The notes beneath the pieces were generated by a model. The model saw nothing but the letters and a program-made list of their open reading frames with translations, ran no database searches and had not been told where the DNA came from. From Nevskia sp. (GTDB taxonomy: Bacteria; Pseudomonadota; Gammaproteobacteria; Nevskiales; Nevskiaceae), in the NCBI GenBank assembly GCA_019689635.1, contig JADGHB010000019.1:1-48075 (forward strand): DNA of 48,075 bases. The letters run 5' to 3'. This document shows positions 18,043 through 26,461 of this stretch, piece after piece (position 1 is the first letter of the stretch; every line of letters begins with the position of its first letter). The translations under genes were made by a program, and so were the position numbers.

Positions 18043-18871
18043 GATGATCGGTCAGCCCGTTGTAGATCATCTGCGCAGCGAGCAAGCACAGCACGACGGC
18101 GAAGACGAGCCGCAGCCGGGCGACCGGCGCCTGCGCCAGCAGCCGTGCGCCGAGGAAGGACCCGGCGAGCACGCCCAGCATCACTGGCATCGCCAGCGCC
18201 GGGTCGATGTAGCCGCGGTTGAGATAGACACCGGCGCCTGCGGCCGCGGTCACGCCGATCATGAAATTGCTGGTGGTGGTGGAAACCTTGAACGGCAGCC
18301 CCATGACGCGATCCAGCGCCAGCACCTTGATCGCCCCGGAGCCGATGCCGAGCAGACTCGAAGCCACGCCGGCGCCGAACATCAGCGCGAATCCGCCCGG
18401 CACGCCGCGCACCGCATACGCATCGCCGCCGGCGGCTGGCGGCAGGCGGCCGCCGAGTCGCAGCAAGACCGCAAGCCGATCACTCGCGGACGCTGCGACC
18501 CGCGCCGGCGCGCGCAGCGAAAGAACGGCGGACACTGCCAGCACGATGCCGAAAATCACCGCGACCCGGTCCGGGGACAGCCACACCCCCAAGGCGCCGC
18601 CGGCCAGCGCGCCGAGCGTGGTCGCGATTTCCAGAAACAAACCGACGCGCAGATTGACGTAGCCGTCGCGCAAATACGCCGCGGCGGCGCCGGAGGAGGT
18701 CGCGATCACCGACACCAGCGAGGCGCCGACCGCGTAGCGGATGTCCACGCCCAAGGCCAAGGTCAGAAGCGGCACCACGATCACGCCGCCGCCCAGGCCG
18801 GTCAGCGCGCCGACCGTTCCGGCCACGAACGAACCGAGCGCGATCAGCGCGGTGAAGGCGAGCAGAGTCAC
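18035..18871 (-). CDS. TauE/SafE family sulfite/organosulfonate permease
   Basis: The 278-residue integral membrane protein has about eight predicted helices in two similar halves, each opening with the Gly-rich segment characteristic of the family (TGLGGGVIVVPLL near residue 24 and LLGIGSGAIKVLAL near 173). The family exports or imports sulfite, sulfonates or other small anions; the substrate cannot be assigned. It is followed by DUF1634 in an overlapping pair. Confidence 0.9.
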   Translation of the reverse strand: MTLLAFTALIALGSFVAGTVGALTGLGGGVIVVPLLTLALGVDIRYAVGASLVSVIATSSGAAAAYLRDGYVNLRVGLFLEIATTLGALAGGALGVWLSPDRVAVIFGIVLAVSAVLSLRAPARVAASASDRLAVLLRLGGRLPPAAGGDAYAVRGVPGGFALMFGAGVASSLLGIGSGAIKVLALDRVMGLPFKVSTTTSNFMIGVTAAAGAGVYLNRGYIDPALAMPVMLGVLAGSFLGARLLAQAPVARLRLVFAVVLCLLAAQMIYNGLTDHHV

Positions 18872-18907
18872 GTCGCGCAGTGTACGCGACGAAAAGGAAT
18901 ATCGTTA

Positions 18908-20611
18908 TTACGGTTCGCCGTCGGGCGGAGCCTGATCGGTCAAGGCCCCGCGTGCGGCGCTGCCGACCAGCCGCGCGTACTTGCCGAGCACGCCGCGGGT
19001 GTAGCGCGGCGCCGGTGGCTTCCAGGCCGCGCGGCGGCGCGCGAGTTCCTCGTCGCTCACTTCGAGCCGGATCAGCAGACGGTCGGCATCGATGGTGATG
19101 GAGTCGCCCTCCTGCACCAGCGCCAGCGTGCCGCCGACGTGGGCCTCCGGCGCGATGTGGCCGACCACCAGACCCCAGGTGCCGCCGGAAAAGCGCCCGT
19201 CCGTGATCAGCGCCACGCTATCGCCGAAACCCTTGCCGATCAGCGCCGAAGTGGGACTCAACATCTCGCGCATGCCCGGCCCGCCCTTGGGGCCCTCGTA
19301 GCGAATCACGATCACGTCGCCGTGGCGGATGCGATCGGCGAGGATCGCCGCCATCGCCGCGTCCTCGGAATCGAACACCCGCGCCGGCCCGGTGATGCGG
19401 CGCTGCTTGATGCCGGTGATCTTGGCCACGCAACCTTCGCTGGCGAGGTTGCCCTTGAGGATCGCCAGATGTCCCTGCGGATACAGCGGCCACTCGAAGG
19501 GCCGGATCACTTCCTGACCGGCCGGCGGCTGCAAGGGCACGTCGGCAAGGTTTTCCGCCACGGTCTTGCCGGTGATGGTGAGGCAGTCGCCGTGGATCAA
19601 GCCCTGCGCGAGCAGCATTTTCATCACCTGCGGAATGCCGCCGGCGCGGTGCAGGTCGGTGACCGCGAAACGGCCCGAAGGCTTCAGCTCGCACAGCACC
19701 GGCACGCGCTTGCGGATCGTCTCGAAATCCTCGATGGAAAGCGGCACCTCGGCGGCCGCCGCGATGGCCAGCAGGTGCAGCACCGCGTTGGTGGAACCGC
19801 CGGTGGCCATCACCACCGCGATGGCGTTTTCCAGCGCCGGGCGCGTGACGATGTCGCGCGGCTTGAGATCGCGCGCGATGGCGTTCACCAGCGCGCGCGC
19901 GGATTCCGCCACCGAGTCGCCTTTCTCCGGATCGGGATTGGCCTGGGTCGAGGAATACGGCAGGCTCAGGCCCATGGCCTCGATCGCGCTGGCCATGGTG
20001 TTGGCGGTGTACATGCCGCCGCAGGCGCCGAAGCTCGGGCAGGCGTTCTTCTCGATGCCCTCGAAATCCTCCCGGCTCATTTTGCCGGCCGTGTAAGCGC
20101 CCACCGCCTCGAAGGGCGAGACGATGGTCAGCGGCACCCCCTTCCAGTTGCCGGGCCTGATGGTCCCGCCGTAGCAGAAGATCCCCGGCACGTTCATGCG
20201 CAGCATGGCCATCATCGCCCCGGGCATGTTCTTGTCGCAGCCGCCGAGGGCGAGCACGCCGTCCATCCACTGGCTCTGCACCGCCACCTCGATGGCATCC
20301 GCGATCACCTCGCGCGACACCAGCGAATACTTCATGCCCTCGGTGCCCATGGCGATGCCGTCGGTGACGGTGGGGAAGCCGAAGATCTGCGGCATCGCGC
20401 CCGCCGCGCGCAGCGCCGCCTCGGCGCGCGCGGCCAGCGGGCCGAGGCCGGCGTTGCACGGGTTCATGGTCGAATGCCCGTTGGCGATCCCCACGATGGG
20501 CTTGTCGAAATCCGCGTCCGTGAACCCGACCGCGCGCAGCATCGCGCGGTTGGGCGAGCGCGGCACGCCGGCGGTGATGGTCCTGGAGCGGCGGTTGAGG
20601 GGGTCTGACAT
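18908..20611 (-). CDS. ilvD: Dihydroxy-acid dehydratase
   Basis: An iron-sulfur enzyme dehydrating 2,3-dihydroxy acids to the 2-oxo acids of valine, isoleucine and leucine synthesis. The 567-residue product carries cluster cysteines C52 (NPCNAGL), C125 ([11 protein letters not shown]) and C197 ([12 protein letters not shown]), and the C-terminal swivelling domain with DGRFSGG. The length and three-cysteine pattern suggest the shorter, [2Fe-2S]-type group rather than the roughly 616-residue enterobacterial type. It lies on the opposite strand to the mazEF/CRISPR island, of which it forms the left border. Confidence 0.95.
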   Translation of the reverse strand: MSDPLNRRSRTITAGVPRSPNRAMLRAVGFTDADFDKPIVGIANGHSTMNPCNAGLGPLAARAEAALRAAGAMPQIFGFPTVTDGIAMGTEGMKYSLVSREVIADAIEVAVQSQWMDGVLALGGCDKNMPGAMMAMLRMNVPGIFCYGGTIRPGNWKGVPLTIVSPFEAVGAYTAGKMSREDFEGIEKNACPSFGACGGMYTANTMASAIEAMGLSLPYSSTQANPDPEKGDSVAESARALVNAIARDLKPRDIVTRPALENAIAVVMATGGSTNAVLHLLAIAAAAEVPLSIEDFETIRKRVPVLCELKPSGRFAVTDLHRAGGIPQVMKMLLAQGLIHGDCLTITGKTVAENLADVPLQPPAGQEVIRPFEWPLYPQGHLAILKGNLASEGCVAKITGIKQRRITGPARVFDSEDAAMAAILADRIRHGDVIVIRYEGPKGGPGMREMLSPTSALIGKGFGDSVALITDGRFSGGTWGLVVGHIAPEAHVGGTLALVQEGDSITIDADRLLIRLEVSDEELARRRAAWKPPAPRYTRGVLGKYARLVGSAARGALTDQAPPDGEP

Positions 20612-20756
20612 GGTGGCTCGTTGAATTGCGGCCTCGAAGGCCGCGAGCATAAACCAGTCAGCACCCTCCGCAAACATCAGACGGCGGAAAGCGCCCCGTG
20701 AAACAAAGCCCCGGTACATCCGCTGAGACGCAGCCAGCACCAATGACGTCGCCGGC

Positions 20757-20791
20757 TTGTCCAGTGTAAGGAACTTCCTTACACTGACGGC
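20757..20791 (+). promoter_or_regulatory. Promoter and palindromic operator of the MazEF-type pair
   Basis: TTGTCC (20757-20762) and TACACT (20780-20785) are spaced by 17 bp. The stretch between and over them is a perfect inverted repeat with 12-bp arms and a single central base (20762-20786). The predicted start of transcription, 7 nt after the -10, falls on the ATG at 20792, so the mRNA may be leaderless; no ribosome site is present. The geometry fits autorepression by the antitoxin. Confidence 0.72.
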
Positions 20792-21007
20792 ATGATCACC
20801 AGCAAGCTCACCACCAAAGCGCAGACCACCATTCCGCAGCCGGTGCGCGCCGCATTGCGCTTGCGCGCGGGCGACGAGCTGGTCTATGAAATCGACGGCA
20901 GCCGCGTGATCCTGAGCAAGCGCCGGCCGGCCGCGGTGGACGACCCCTTCCGCACCTTCGACGAATGGAACTCCGAAGCCGACCGCCGTGCCTATGCCAA
21001 GCTTTGA
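20792..21007 (+). CDS. AbrB/MazE-type antitoxin
   Basis: The 71-residue protein is a swapped-hairpin AbrB/SpoVT DNA-binding domain: [20 protein letters not shown] (residues 4-23) followed by GDELVYEI and SRVILSK strands. The tail, residues 46-71, would wrap around the toxin. It overlaps the toxin gene's 5' end by 14-20 bp, a typical TA arrangement. A large perfect palindrome sits immediately upstream, matching self-repression. Partner and activity are inferred from family and context. Confidence 0.88.
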   Translation: MITSKLTTKAQTTIPQPVRAALRLRAGDELVYEIDGSRVILSKRRPAAVDDPFRTFDEWNSEADRRAYAKL

Positions 21008-21335
21008 ACCCGGCCACGTCGTCAAGGTCCCCTTCCCCTATACCGACCGCGCAACGCGCCAGCGCCGACCCGCGCTGGTGGTCTCGGTAGCCCGACTCGC
21101 CGAAGATCACGGCCTGCTCTGGGTGCTGATGATCACCAGCGCCGAGAATCGCCGCTGGCCGGACGACATCGAAATCACCGCCCTCGCCCAGGCCGGCCTG
21201 CCTGCGGCCTCCGTGATCCGCCCGGCCAAGATCGCCACCATCGAAAGCCGCGACGCGGAACCGCTCGGCCGGATCGGCGTGGCCGTGCTGGCGAAAGTCC
21301 GGAGCCACCTTGCCAGAACGCTCGGCCTGAGCTGA
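20994..21335 (+). CDS. PemK/MazF-type toxin
   Basis: A 113-residue member of the PemK/MazF ribonuclease fold, which cleaves mRNA in other systems. Recognisable segments are the N-terminal [20 protein letters not shown] (the usual R-P-ALV strand), VLMITSA and the SVIRPAKI segment with the conserved Arg-Pro. An in-frame GTG two codons upstream (20988) is possible. The gene overlaps its antitoxin and ends 16 bp before the tracrRNA terminator that faces it. Confidence 0.88.
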   Translation: MPSFEPGHVVKVPFPYTDRATRQRRPALVVSVARLAEDHGLLWVLMITSAENRRWPDDIEITALAQAGLPAASVIRPAKIATIESRDAEPLGRIGVAVLAKVRSHLARTLGLS

Positions 21336-21350
21336 TCAGCCGGCGGAAAT

Positions 21351-21375
21351 TAAAACGGCCCCCGAAGAGGCCGTT
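21351..21375 (-). terminator. Rho-independent terminator of the tracrRNA
   Basis: Read on the minus strand, ACGGCCTC, a TTCG tetraloop and GGGGCCGT form an 8-bp stem (one G-T wobble) followed by TTTT. On the plus strand no T-tract follows, so it acts mainly leftward. It lies at the end of the tracrRNA and 16 bp after the toxin gene stop. Confidence 0.88.
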
Positions 21376-21464
21376 GTACCGTTGTATCGGTTTGGTAGCT
21401 TCGGAACCGAAATTCCTTAGCTTTGTTGCCGATAGTCCCCACCATCGGAAAACCTGATACGGTT
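21351..21464 (-). ncRNA. tracrRNA of the type II CRISPR system
   Basis: On the minus strand, 21465-21425 matches the CRISPR repeat closely: GTATCAGG, one wobble position, then about 15 further matching bases, a two-base AC bulge, TATCGG, a one-base bulge and AAC. This gives an upper stem, bulge and lower stem when paired with crRNA, the usual Cas9 dual-RNA design. Downstream come a hairpin with 4+4 bp arms and a UUCG loop (21422-21397), a 4-bp hairpin (21391-21378) and the terminator. The predicted length is about 114 nt. It is transcribed divergently from cas9. Confidence 0.9.
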
Positions 21465-21470
21465 GAGAAG

Positions 21471-21498
21471 GCTATACGAAATACTATGGGGGGTGCAA
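21471..21498 (-). promoter_or_regulatory. Candidate tracrRNA promoter
   Basis: On the minus strand TTGCAC (21498-21493) and TATAGC (21476-21471) are separated by 16 bp; initiation about 7 nt on would fall at 21464, the first base of the anti-repeat. The promoter overlaps the cas9 ribosome-binding region (GGGGGG at 21488-21493), so tracrRNA and cas9 initiation may interfere. Confidence 0.62.
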
Positions 21499-21499
21499 C

Positions 21500-24400
21500 A
21501 TGGCCTACCGCCTGGGGCTCGACGTCGGAACGGCCTCCTGCGGCCTGATCGCCTGGACGCTGGATGAGCAGGGCCAGCCATCCGAGTTGGCCTATCATTC
21601 GCTGGACATCTGGTCGGAACCCTTGCTCAAATCCAGCGGCGCCGGCGAGCCGAAAAAAGCCGCCCGCCGTGCCGCGCGAATGTTGCGCCGGGGCATCTGC
21701 CGTCGTGCCCGCCGGCTGCGGCGCATCGCGCATCTGGCATCCTTGCTGGGCCTCGATCGTTCCGCCGTACCAGCCGACAGCGGCCAAGACATCCACCGCC
21801 TGCGCGCGCTCGCTGCCGAACAACGAGTCGAGCTGGCCGACCTGCTTCGCATTTTTCTGCGCATGGCCAAAAACCGCGGACCTTCCGGTGCCTGGGTCTA
21901 TGCCGAGCCGGAGCAGACGTCAGGTAAAGGCAAGCGCGGCAAAAAGAACCCGTCGGAAACGGCCCTGGCCGACGAGGCCGTGGCAACACTCGTCGAGGCG
22001 GACAAGAAAGCAGCCGAAGAAAAGAAAGGAATCGTCGGCGGCGTGCGCGAGCTCGAAAAGCTGATGCGGGAAGCCGCGCAAGCACTCGGCAAAACCGAAC
22101 TCACGCTGGGCCAGTATCTGCACTATCGCCGCGAACGTGGGGAAAGCGTGATTCTCGGCAAACCGGATGCGAAACCCTGTCCGCTCTATCCCAGCCGGCG
22201 CATGCTCGAAAACGAGTTCAATCGCATCTGGGATACACAGGCGCAATTTCATCCCGTCATGCGGGACCGGACGGTGCGCAACCAATTTTTCGGTGCGATC
22301 TTTGCTCAGCGCCCGCTCAAGTCGCCTGCCCCGATGGTGGGCCGCTGCCCGCTGGAACCGACCCTGCCGCGCGCGCCGGCGGCGCAGATGGCCGCCCAGG
22401 CCTTCCGCATCGAAAAGCAGATCGCGGATCTGCGCTGGGGCATGGGCAAGCGCGCACAGCCGTTATCCCCGGAGCAAAAAGCGATCGTGCGCGAACTGCT
22501 CAACTCGCAGGGCGAAGTCGCTTTCAGTACGATCCGCGAGGCGCTGGACAAAGCGGGCCATCCCGGCCCGCCTGGCTGTGGACTCAATATGGAACGCTCC
22601 AGCCGCGAGAGTCTCAAGGGCAACACGACACTCGCAGTATTTCGAAAGCTCGGGCTCGACGCCGAGTGGAACGCGCTCGACGAGAAGACCCAAGTTCAGG
22701 TCATCAACTTCCTCGCTGATCTCGGCTCGCCGGACGCGCTGGACAGCGACGACTGGCATCTGAATTTTGAAACCGTGCAGAAAGACCCAGCTACCGGCAA
22801 GCGTAAGAAGCGGGAATTCAGCACGGCTATGGTCGCTTTCGTCAATCACCTGCGACAGCGCCCCAAGTTCGGGCGCCTATCGTCGATGGGTTTTGACGGT
22901 GGACGCATGGCTTATTCCATCAAGGCGCTGAAAAAGCTTACCGAACTGATGCAGGAACAAGGTCTGGACGAGCGTGCGGCAGCGGAACGCGCCTACGCCG
23001 ACCATTTCAAGGCAAAGCCCTTGTCGTGCGAACTGCCGCTGCCGCCGGAGACCGGCAACACGGTGGTGGACGTCGCGCTGCGCCAGGTCTATCGCGCTGT
23101 CGATCGTGCGATGAAAGCGCTCGACGGCCCGCCGTCACAAGTGATCGTCGAGCTTTCGCGCGACATGGCGCTGGGCATCAAAAAGCGCAGCGAGATCGAG
23201 ACGAAGATCAACGTCAATAACAAAGCCCGCCGCGAGGCGGCCCAGGCGATCGCCGAGCACGGCGAGCAGGTGACGGACAAGAAAATCGACCGTTATCTGC
23301 TGTGGGAGCAGCAGATGCACTACTGCCCCTACTGCGATCGTCGCATCGAGCTGGGCGAAGCGCTCGGCTCCGAAACCGAGCGCGAGCACATTCTGCCTCG
23401 CACTTTGACGCGGGTCGGTGGCAAGCGTAGCCAGTTGGTACTCGCCCATCGGACCTGCAATCAACAAAAGGGTAATCGCACGCCTTGGCAGGCGTTCGGT
23501 AATGACGAGGAGCGCTGGCGGATCATCGAAACGCGGGCGGAGCAATTGCGCGAGAAAAAACAATTCGGCAAAGCACGGCTGCTTCTGCTAAAGGATTGGG
23601 AAGAGGAGGTTCTCGACGACAAGGCCATCCAGGATTTTACTGATCGCCAGTTCCACGAAGGCTCGTGGATCGCAAAACTCACCGCGCAATGGCTGCGCAC
23701 GGTGTGCGCGGATGTCGCAGTCTCGCGCGGCGAGTTGACCGCGCATCTGCGCCGCATCTGGAAGCTGGATACCGTCATCCCGGAAGTGCGGTTCGCACAA
23801 AAGCTGCCGGTGCTGGATCGGGAAGGCAAGCCGATCTCCGAAGAAGAATTCCGGCACCATAAGCTCTGGTGGGAAGGACACGGCAAAGAGGCAGGCGGTA
23901 TCGAGACCGAGCGCAAGCCTAACAAGCGCATAGATCACCGCCACCACTTGGTGGACGCACTGGTGATCTCGCTCACCGACCGCAAACTGTTCCAGAAGAT
24001 GGCCGAAAACTACAAGCAGGAGCGCGAGAAGGAAAGACGCGGAGAACGCGCCAAGCTCAGCCTGTACGAGGCGCCACCTATTCGCTCCTTGCGCGAGTTG
24101 GCCGTCGAGATTGTGACCAACGCCAAGATCCGGCATAAGCCGGATCGCTATCCCGATGGTCCGCTGTTCGAGCAAAGCGCTTATGGCTTGAGCCGCAAAC
24201 CGAACGCGGAGGGCAAACAGCAGCTCGCGATCAGCAAGCCGCTGAAGGCTTTGATTGACAACAAAGGCAGCGCCAAAAAAACCCGCAAAGCGCTTGAAAA
24301 TATCGAAAGCGATGTCACTCGCTCGACCGTTCTGAAGGCCTTCGACTCACGGATCGCCGCCGGAACGAGCATCAAGCAGGTATTCGACGAAGCCATCCTG

Positions 24401-24832
24401 CACCCGCAGTTCGGAACACCGATCCGGCGCGTACGGCTGCTCGGCGACTCCGAAGACACCGCCACACGGGTAGTCCATACGAACCGTCATGGCACGCAAC
24501 TCGAAAAGCGTTATCCCCATGCCGGCAACGCATACCTGGAGATCCGCGTCGAGGGTAACAAGCTGGTCGGTGCTCCGCGGCTTGTCAAGCCACTCGAGGC
24601 GATGCGCGAAAAGGGATTGCGACCCCCAACTGGGGTAAGGCGTTTCTGGAAGAAAGACACGATCTCGTATAACGGCGCCCGCTACATCATCGGCAAAATT
24701 ATTTCTAAAAACGGTGGAACGCTTTGTCTGGTGCCGGTTACGGAGACCTGCACGCACGACGAGTTGCCACATGAGTTGAAGAAATCGGTCAGCGGCAAAT
24801 CGCTCGCCAGCGTCACGATTATAGATGTCTGA
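21500..24832 (+). CDS. cas9: CRISPR-associated endonuclease Cas9 (type II-C-like)
   Basis: RNA-guided DNA endonuclease, 1110 residues. RuvC-I: GLDVGTASCG with D8. Arg-rich bridge helix: about residues 52-80. Recognition lobe: about 85-530. RuvC-II: VIVELSRDM with E551. HNH: about 600-665, with catalytic H630 (EREHILP), N654 (RTCNQQKGN) and a zinc-ribbon-like C609-x2-C612 plus C653. RuvC-III: DHRHHLVDA with H816 and D819. The C-terminal ~250 residues would hold the PAM-interacting domain. All nuclease residues look intact. It overlaps cas1 by 8 bp. The size and the absence of csn2 and cas4 indicate subtype II-C. Base composition looks more AT-rich than the flanks, suggesting acquisition by transfer. 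Confidence 0.96.
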   Translation: MAYRLGLDVGTASCGLIAWTLDEQGQPSELAYHSLDIWSEPLLKSSGAGEPKKAARRAARMLRRGICRRARRLRRIAHLASLLGLDRSAVPADSGQDIHRLRALAAEQRVELADLLRIFLRMAKNRGPSGAWVYAEPEQTSGKGKRGKKNPSETALADEAVATLVEADKKAAEEKKGIVGGVRELEKLMREAAQALGKTELTLGQYLHYRRERGESVILGKPDAKPCPLYPSRRMLENEFNRIWDTQAQFHPVMRDRTVRNQFFGAIFAQRPLKSPAPMVGRCPLEPTLPRAPAAQMAAQAFRIEKQIADLRWGMGKRAQPLSPEQKAIVRELLNSQGEVAFSTIREALDKAGHPGPPGCGLNMERSSRESLKGNTTLAVFRKLGLDAEWNALDEKTQVQVINFLADLGSPDALDSDDWHLNFETVQKDPATGKRKKREFSTAMVAFVNHLRQRPKFGRLSSMGFDGGRMAYSIKALKKLTELMQEQGLDERAAAERAYADHFKAKPLSCELPLPPETGNTVVDVALRQVYRAVDRAMKALDGPPSQVIVELSRDMALGIKKRSEIETKINVNNKARREAAQAIAEHGEQVTDKKIDRYLLWEQQMHYCPYCDRRIELGEALGSETEREHILPRTLTRVGGKRSQLVLAHRTCNQQKGNRTPWQAFGNDEERWRIIETRAEQLREKKQFGKARLLLLKDWEEEVLDDKAIQDFTDRQFHEGSWIAKLTAQWLRTVCADVAVSRGELTAHLRRIWKLDTVIPEVRFAQKLPVLDREGKPISEEEFRHHKLWWEGHGKEAGGIETERKPNKRIDHRHHLVDALVISLTDRKLFQKMAENYKQEREKERRGERAKLSLYEAPPIRSLRELAVEIVTNAKIRHKPDRYPDGPLFEQSAYGLSRKPNAEGKQQLAISKPLKALIDNKGSAKKTRKALENIESDVTRSTVLKAFDSRIAAGTSIKQVFDEAILHPQFGTPIRRVRLLGDSEDTATRVVHTNRHGTQLEKRYPHAGNAYLEIRVEGNKLVGAPRLVKPLEAMREKGLRPPTGVRRFWKKDTISYNGARYIIGKIISKNGGTLCLVPVTETCTHDELPHELKKSVSGKSLASVTIIDV

Positions 24833-25709
24833 GCACCGCATCCTTCTAATCGAAAACCCTGCCCGACTTTCTGTGGATCTCGGCCGCATCCGCATCGAGC
24901 GGGAGGGACAGCAAGAGGTTTTCGTGTTGCCGTCGGACATTGCGGTTCTGCTTTTGCATCACCACACCGTCGAACTCACCGCGCAGGTTTTACGCACGCT
25001 CGTAGAAAGCCGCGCCATCGTGCTCGTCACGGACGACAAACATCACCCCAGCGGCTGGCTGACGCCGATGTACGGGCTGCCGCAGGCTAGCCTGCGCTTA
25101 CAACAGCAGATGAACCTCGCGCCTGAAACGCGAGCGCGGCTGTGGCAGGCCATCGTGCAAGCGCGCATTCGGACCGAAGCGGCCAATCTACGCCACTTCA
25201 AACTCAATGGCGCGCTGAGGCTCGAACGACTGGCCGGAGAAGTCGAGCCGGGAGATCGCGCGCATGCCGAAGGCCAGGCTGCGAAGCACTACTGGGACTG
25301 CTTCTTCGGCGTGGACTTCAAACGCGACAAGCAGGGGGCGGAAGATCCGCTCAACGTTTCTCTGAATTACGGCTACGCCGTGCTCCGCGCCCTGGTGGCG
25401 CGCGAGCTGGCGGCGGCGAGTCTCACCCCGATGCTGGGTATCGGTCACATGAGCCACGAGAACCCCTTCAACCTCGCCGACGATTTCATGGAACCGTATC
25501 GCTACCTGGTCGAGCGCTGCGTCCGGCAGCATCAGGCTCGACTCAGCGAATTCAACACTCAGGCGCGCCTGTTGTTGCTGGGCATCATCAAGGAGACAGT
25601 GCGGTTGGGTGAAATGGAATTCCGCTTGCCGGCGGCAATCCGCGAGAGCGTGGCAAGCTTCACACGGATACTCGATAACGGCAACGGCGGACTCGCCCTG
25701 CCCGGCTGA
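24825..25709 (+). CDS. cas1: CRISPR-associated endonuclease Cas1
   Basis: Integrase subunit of spacer acquisition. The 294-residue, type II-style Cas1 has the short N-terminal beta domain (residues 1-80) and a helical catalytic domain with likely metal ligands E149 (AHAEGQAAKHYW), H208 (GIGHMS) and D220/E223 (ADDFMEP). It begins inside the last codons of cas9, so the two are translationally coupled. Its stop is followed not by cas2 but by a HigBA-type pair; cas2 resumes about 750 bp later. Confidence 0.95.
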   Translation: MSEHRILLIENPARLSVDLGRIRIEREGQQEVFVLPSDIAVLLLHHHTVELTAQVLRTLVESRAIVLVTDDKHHPSGWLTPMYGLPQASLRLQQQMNLAPETRARLWQAIVQARIRTEAANLRHFKLNGALRLERLAGEVEPGDRAHAEGQAAKHYWDCFFGVDFKRDKQGAEDPLNVSLNYGYAVLRALVARELAAASLTPMLGIGHMSHENPFNLADDFMEPYRYLVERCVRQHQARLSEFNTQARLLLLGIIKETVRLGEMEFRLPAAIRESVASFTRILDNGNGGLALPG

Positions 25710-25727
25710 CGTAAAATGCCTGGCGCC

Positions 25728-25749
25728 AGTCCCATATTGGGACTATACT
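25728..25749 (+). promoter_or_regulatory. Promoter/operator of the embedded HigBA pair
   Basis: AGTCCCA (25728-25734) and TGGGACT (25738-25744) form a perfect inverted repeat around TAT. It runs directly into TATACT (25744-25749), a good -10. No strong -35 is visible. The predicted transcription start is at or next to the ATG at 25755, so the toxin mRNA may be leaderless. A self-contained operator here implies that higBA, and possibly cas2 behind it, have their own transcription. Confidence 0.62.
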
Positions 25750-25754
25750 GCGTC

Positions 25755-26057
25755 ATGCGGGTGATTGCACTATCGACGCTCAAGCGGTTCTGGACTCGGT
25801 ATCCGGAGCACCGGGACGCCGAGCGACCAACGCTCGCCTGGTATCGCGACGTGGTTCAGGCGGACTGGTCGTCCCCGGCCGACGTAAAGCGAGTGTTCCG
25901 CAGTGCCAGCATCCTGCGCGACGGTCGCGTGGTCTTCAACATCGGCGGCAACAAGTACCGCATCGTAGTGTGGATCAACTATTCCTACCGCGTGGTGTAC
26001 ATCCGCTTTATCGGAACCCACGCCCAGTACGACGCCATCGACGCGCAAACGATCTGA
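25755..26057 (+). CDS. higB: HigB-type mRNA-interferase toxin
   Basis: The 100-residue protein matches the HigB/RelE-like toxin family: N-terminal RVIALSTLKRFWTRYPEH, the central VVFNIGGNKYRIVVWINY strand pair (about residues 56-73) and C-terminal RFIGTHAQYDAIDA, corresponding to the conserved H-xx-YD of HigB. Homologues cleave translated mRNA. The ATG at 25755 is chosen because it matches the family N-terminus; an ATG at 25716 would add a non-conserved 13-residue tail. It lies between cas1 and cas2, toxin first, as usual for higBA. Confidence 0.92.
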   Translation: MRVIALSTLKRFWTRYPEHRDAERPTLAWYRDVVQADWSSPADVKRVFRSASILRDGRVVFNIGGNKYRIVVWINYSYRVVYIRFIGTHAQYDAIDAQTI

Positions 26058-26065
26058 GACGAGTC

Positions 26066-26449
26066 ATGAACATCAAGCCCATCAAAACCCGCAAGGATCA
26101 CCAAGCGGCGCTCAAGGAGATCGAATCTTTGATGTCCGCTACGCCCGGCACCAGGGAAGGCGACCGACTGGACGTGCTGGTGACGCTGGTCGAAGCCTAT
26201 GAACGCGTCCACTTTCCGATGGACTTGCCCGACGCGGTGGACGCCATCCGGTTCCGCATGGAGCAGCAGGGGCTTTCCGTGAAGGACTTGGAGGGCGTGA
26301 TTGGGCGGCGCAACCGCGTGTACGAAATCCTGAGCCGCAAGCGTCCGTTGACGCTGCGCATGATCGAGCGTCTGCATACGAAGTTCGACATTCCCGCCGA
26401 AAGTCTGCTGAAACAGCGCCAATCCCCTTCACGCAAGAAGGTTGCGTGA
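26066..26449 (+). CDS. higA: HigA-type antitoxin with helix-turn-helix
   Basis: The 127-residue protein, 8 nt after higB, has an acidic, helical N-terminal region (about residues 1-65) and a C-terminal HTH (about 72-120) with QQGLSVKDLEGVIGRRNRVY and RPLTLRMIERLHTKFDIP, typical of HigA antitoxins that bind HigB and repress their own operon. The stop is 12 nt before the cas2 ATG, so cas2 is likely carried on the same transcript. Confidence 0.92.
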   Translation: MNIKPIKTRKDHQAALKEIESLMSATPGTREGDRLDVLVTLVEAYERVHFPMDLPDAVDAIRFRMEQQGLSVKDLEGVIGRRNRVYEILSRKRPLTLRMIERLHTKFDIPAESLLKQRQSPSRKKVA

Positions 26450-26461
26450 TCGACTTTGCCC

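Noticed and set aside
21463-21487. cas9 promoter TTGAGA with TACTAT
   Set aside because: The spacing is only about 13 bp, too short for sigma70. The cas9 promoter remains unidentified.
21421-21500. tracrRNA on the plus strand, reading into cas9
   Set aside because: The plus strand has the complement of the repeat but then only about 30 nt before the cas9 ATG, with no hairpins or terminator. The minus strand gives all expected parts.
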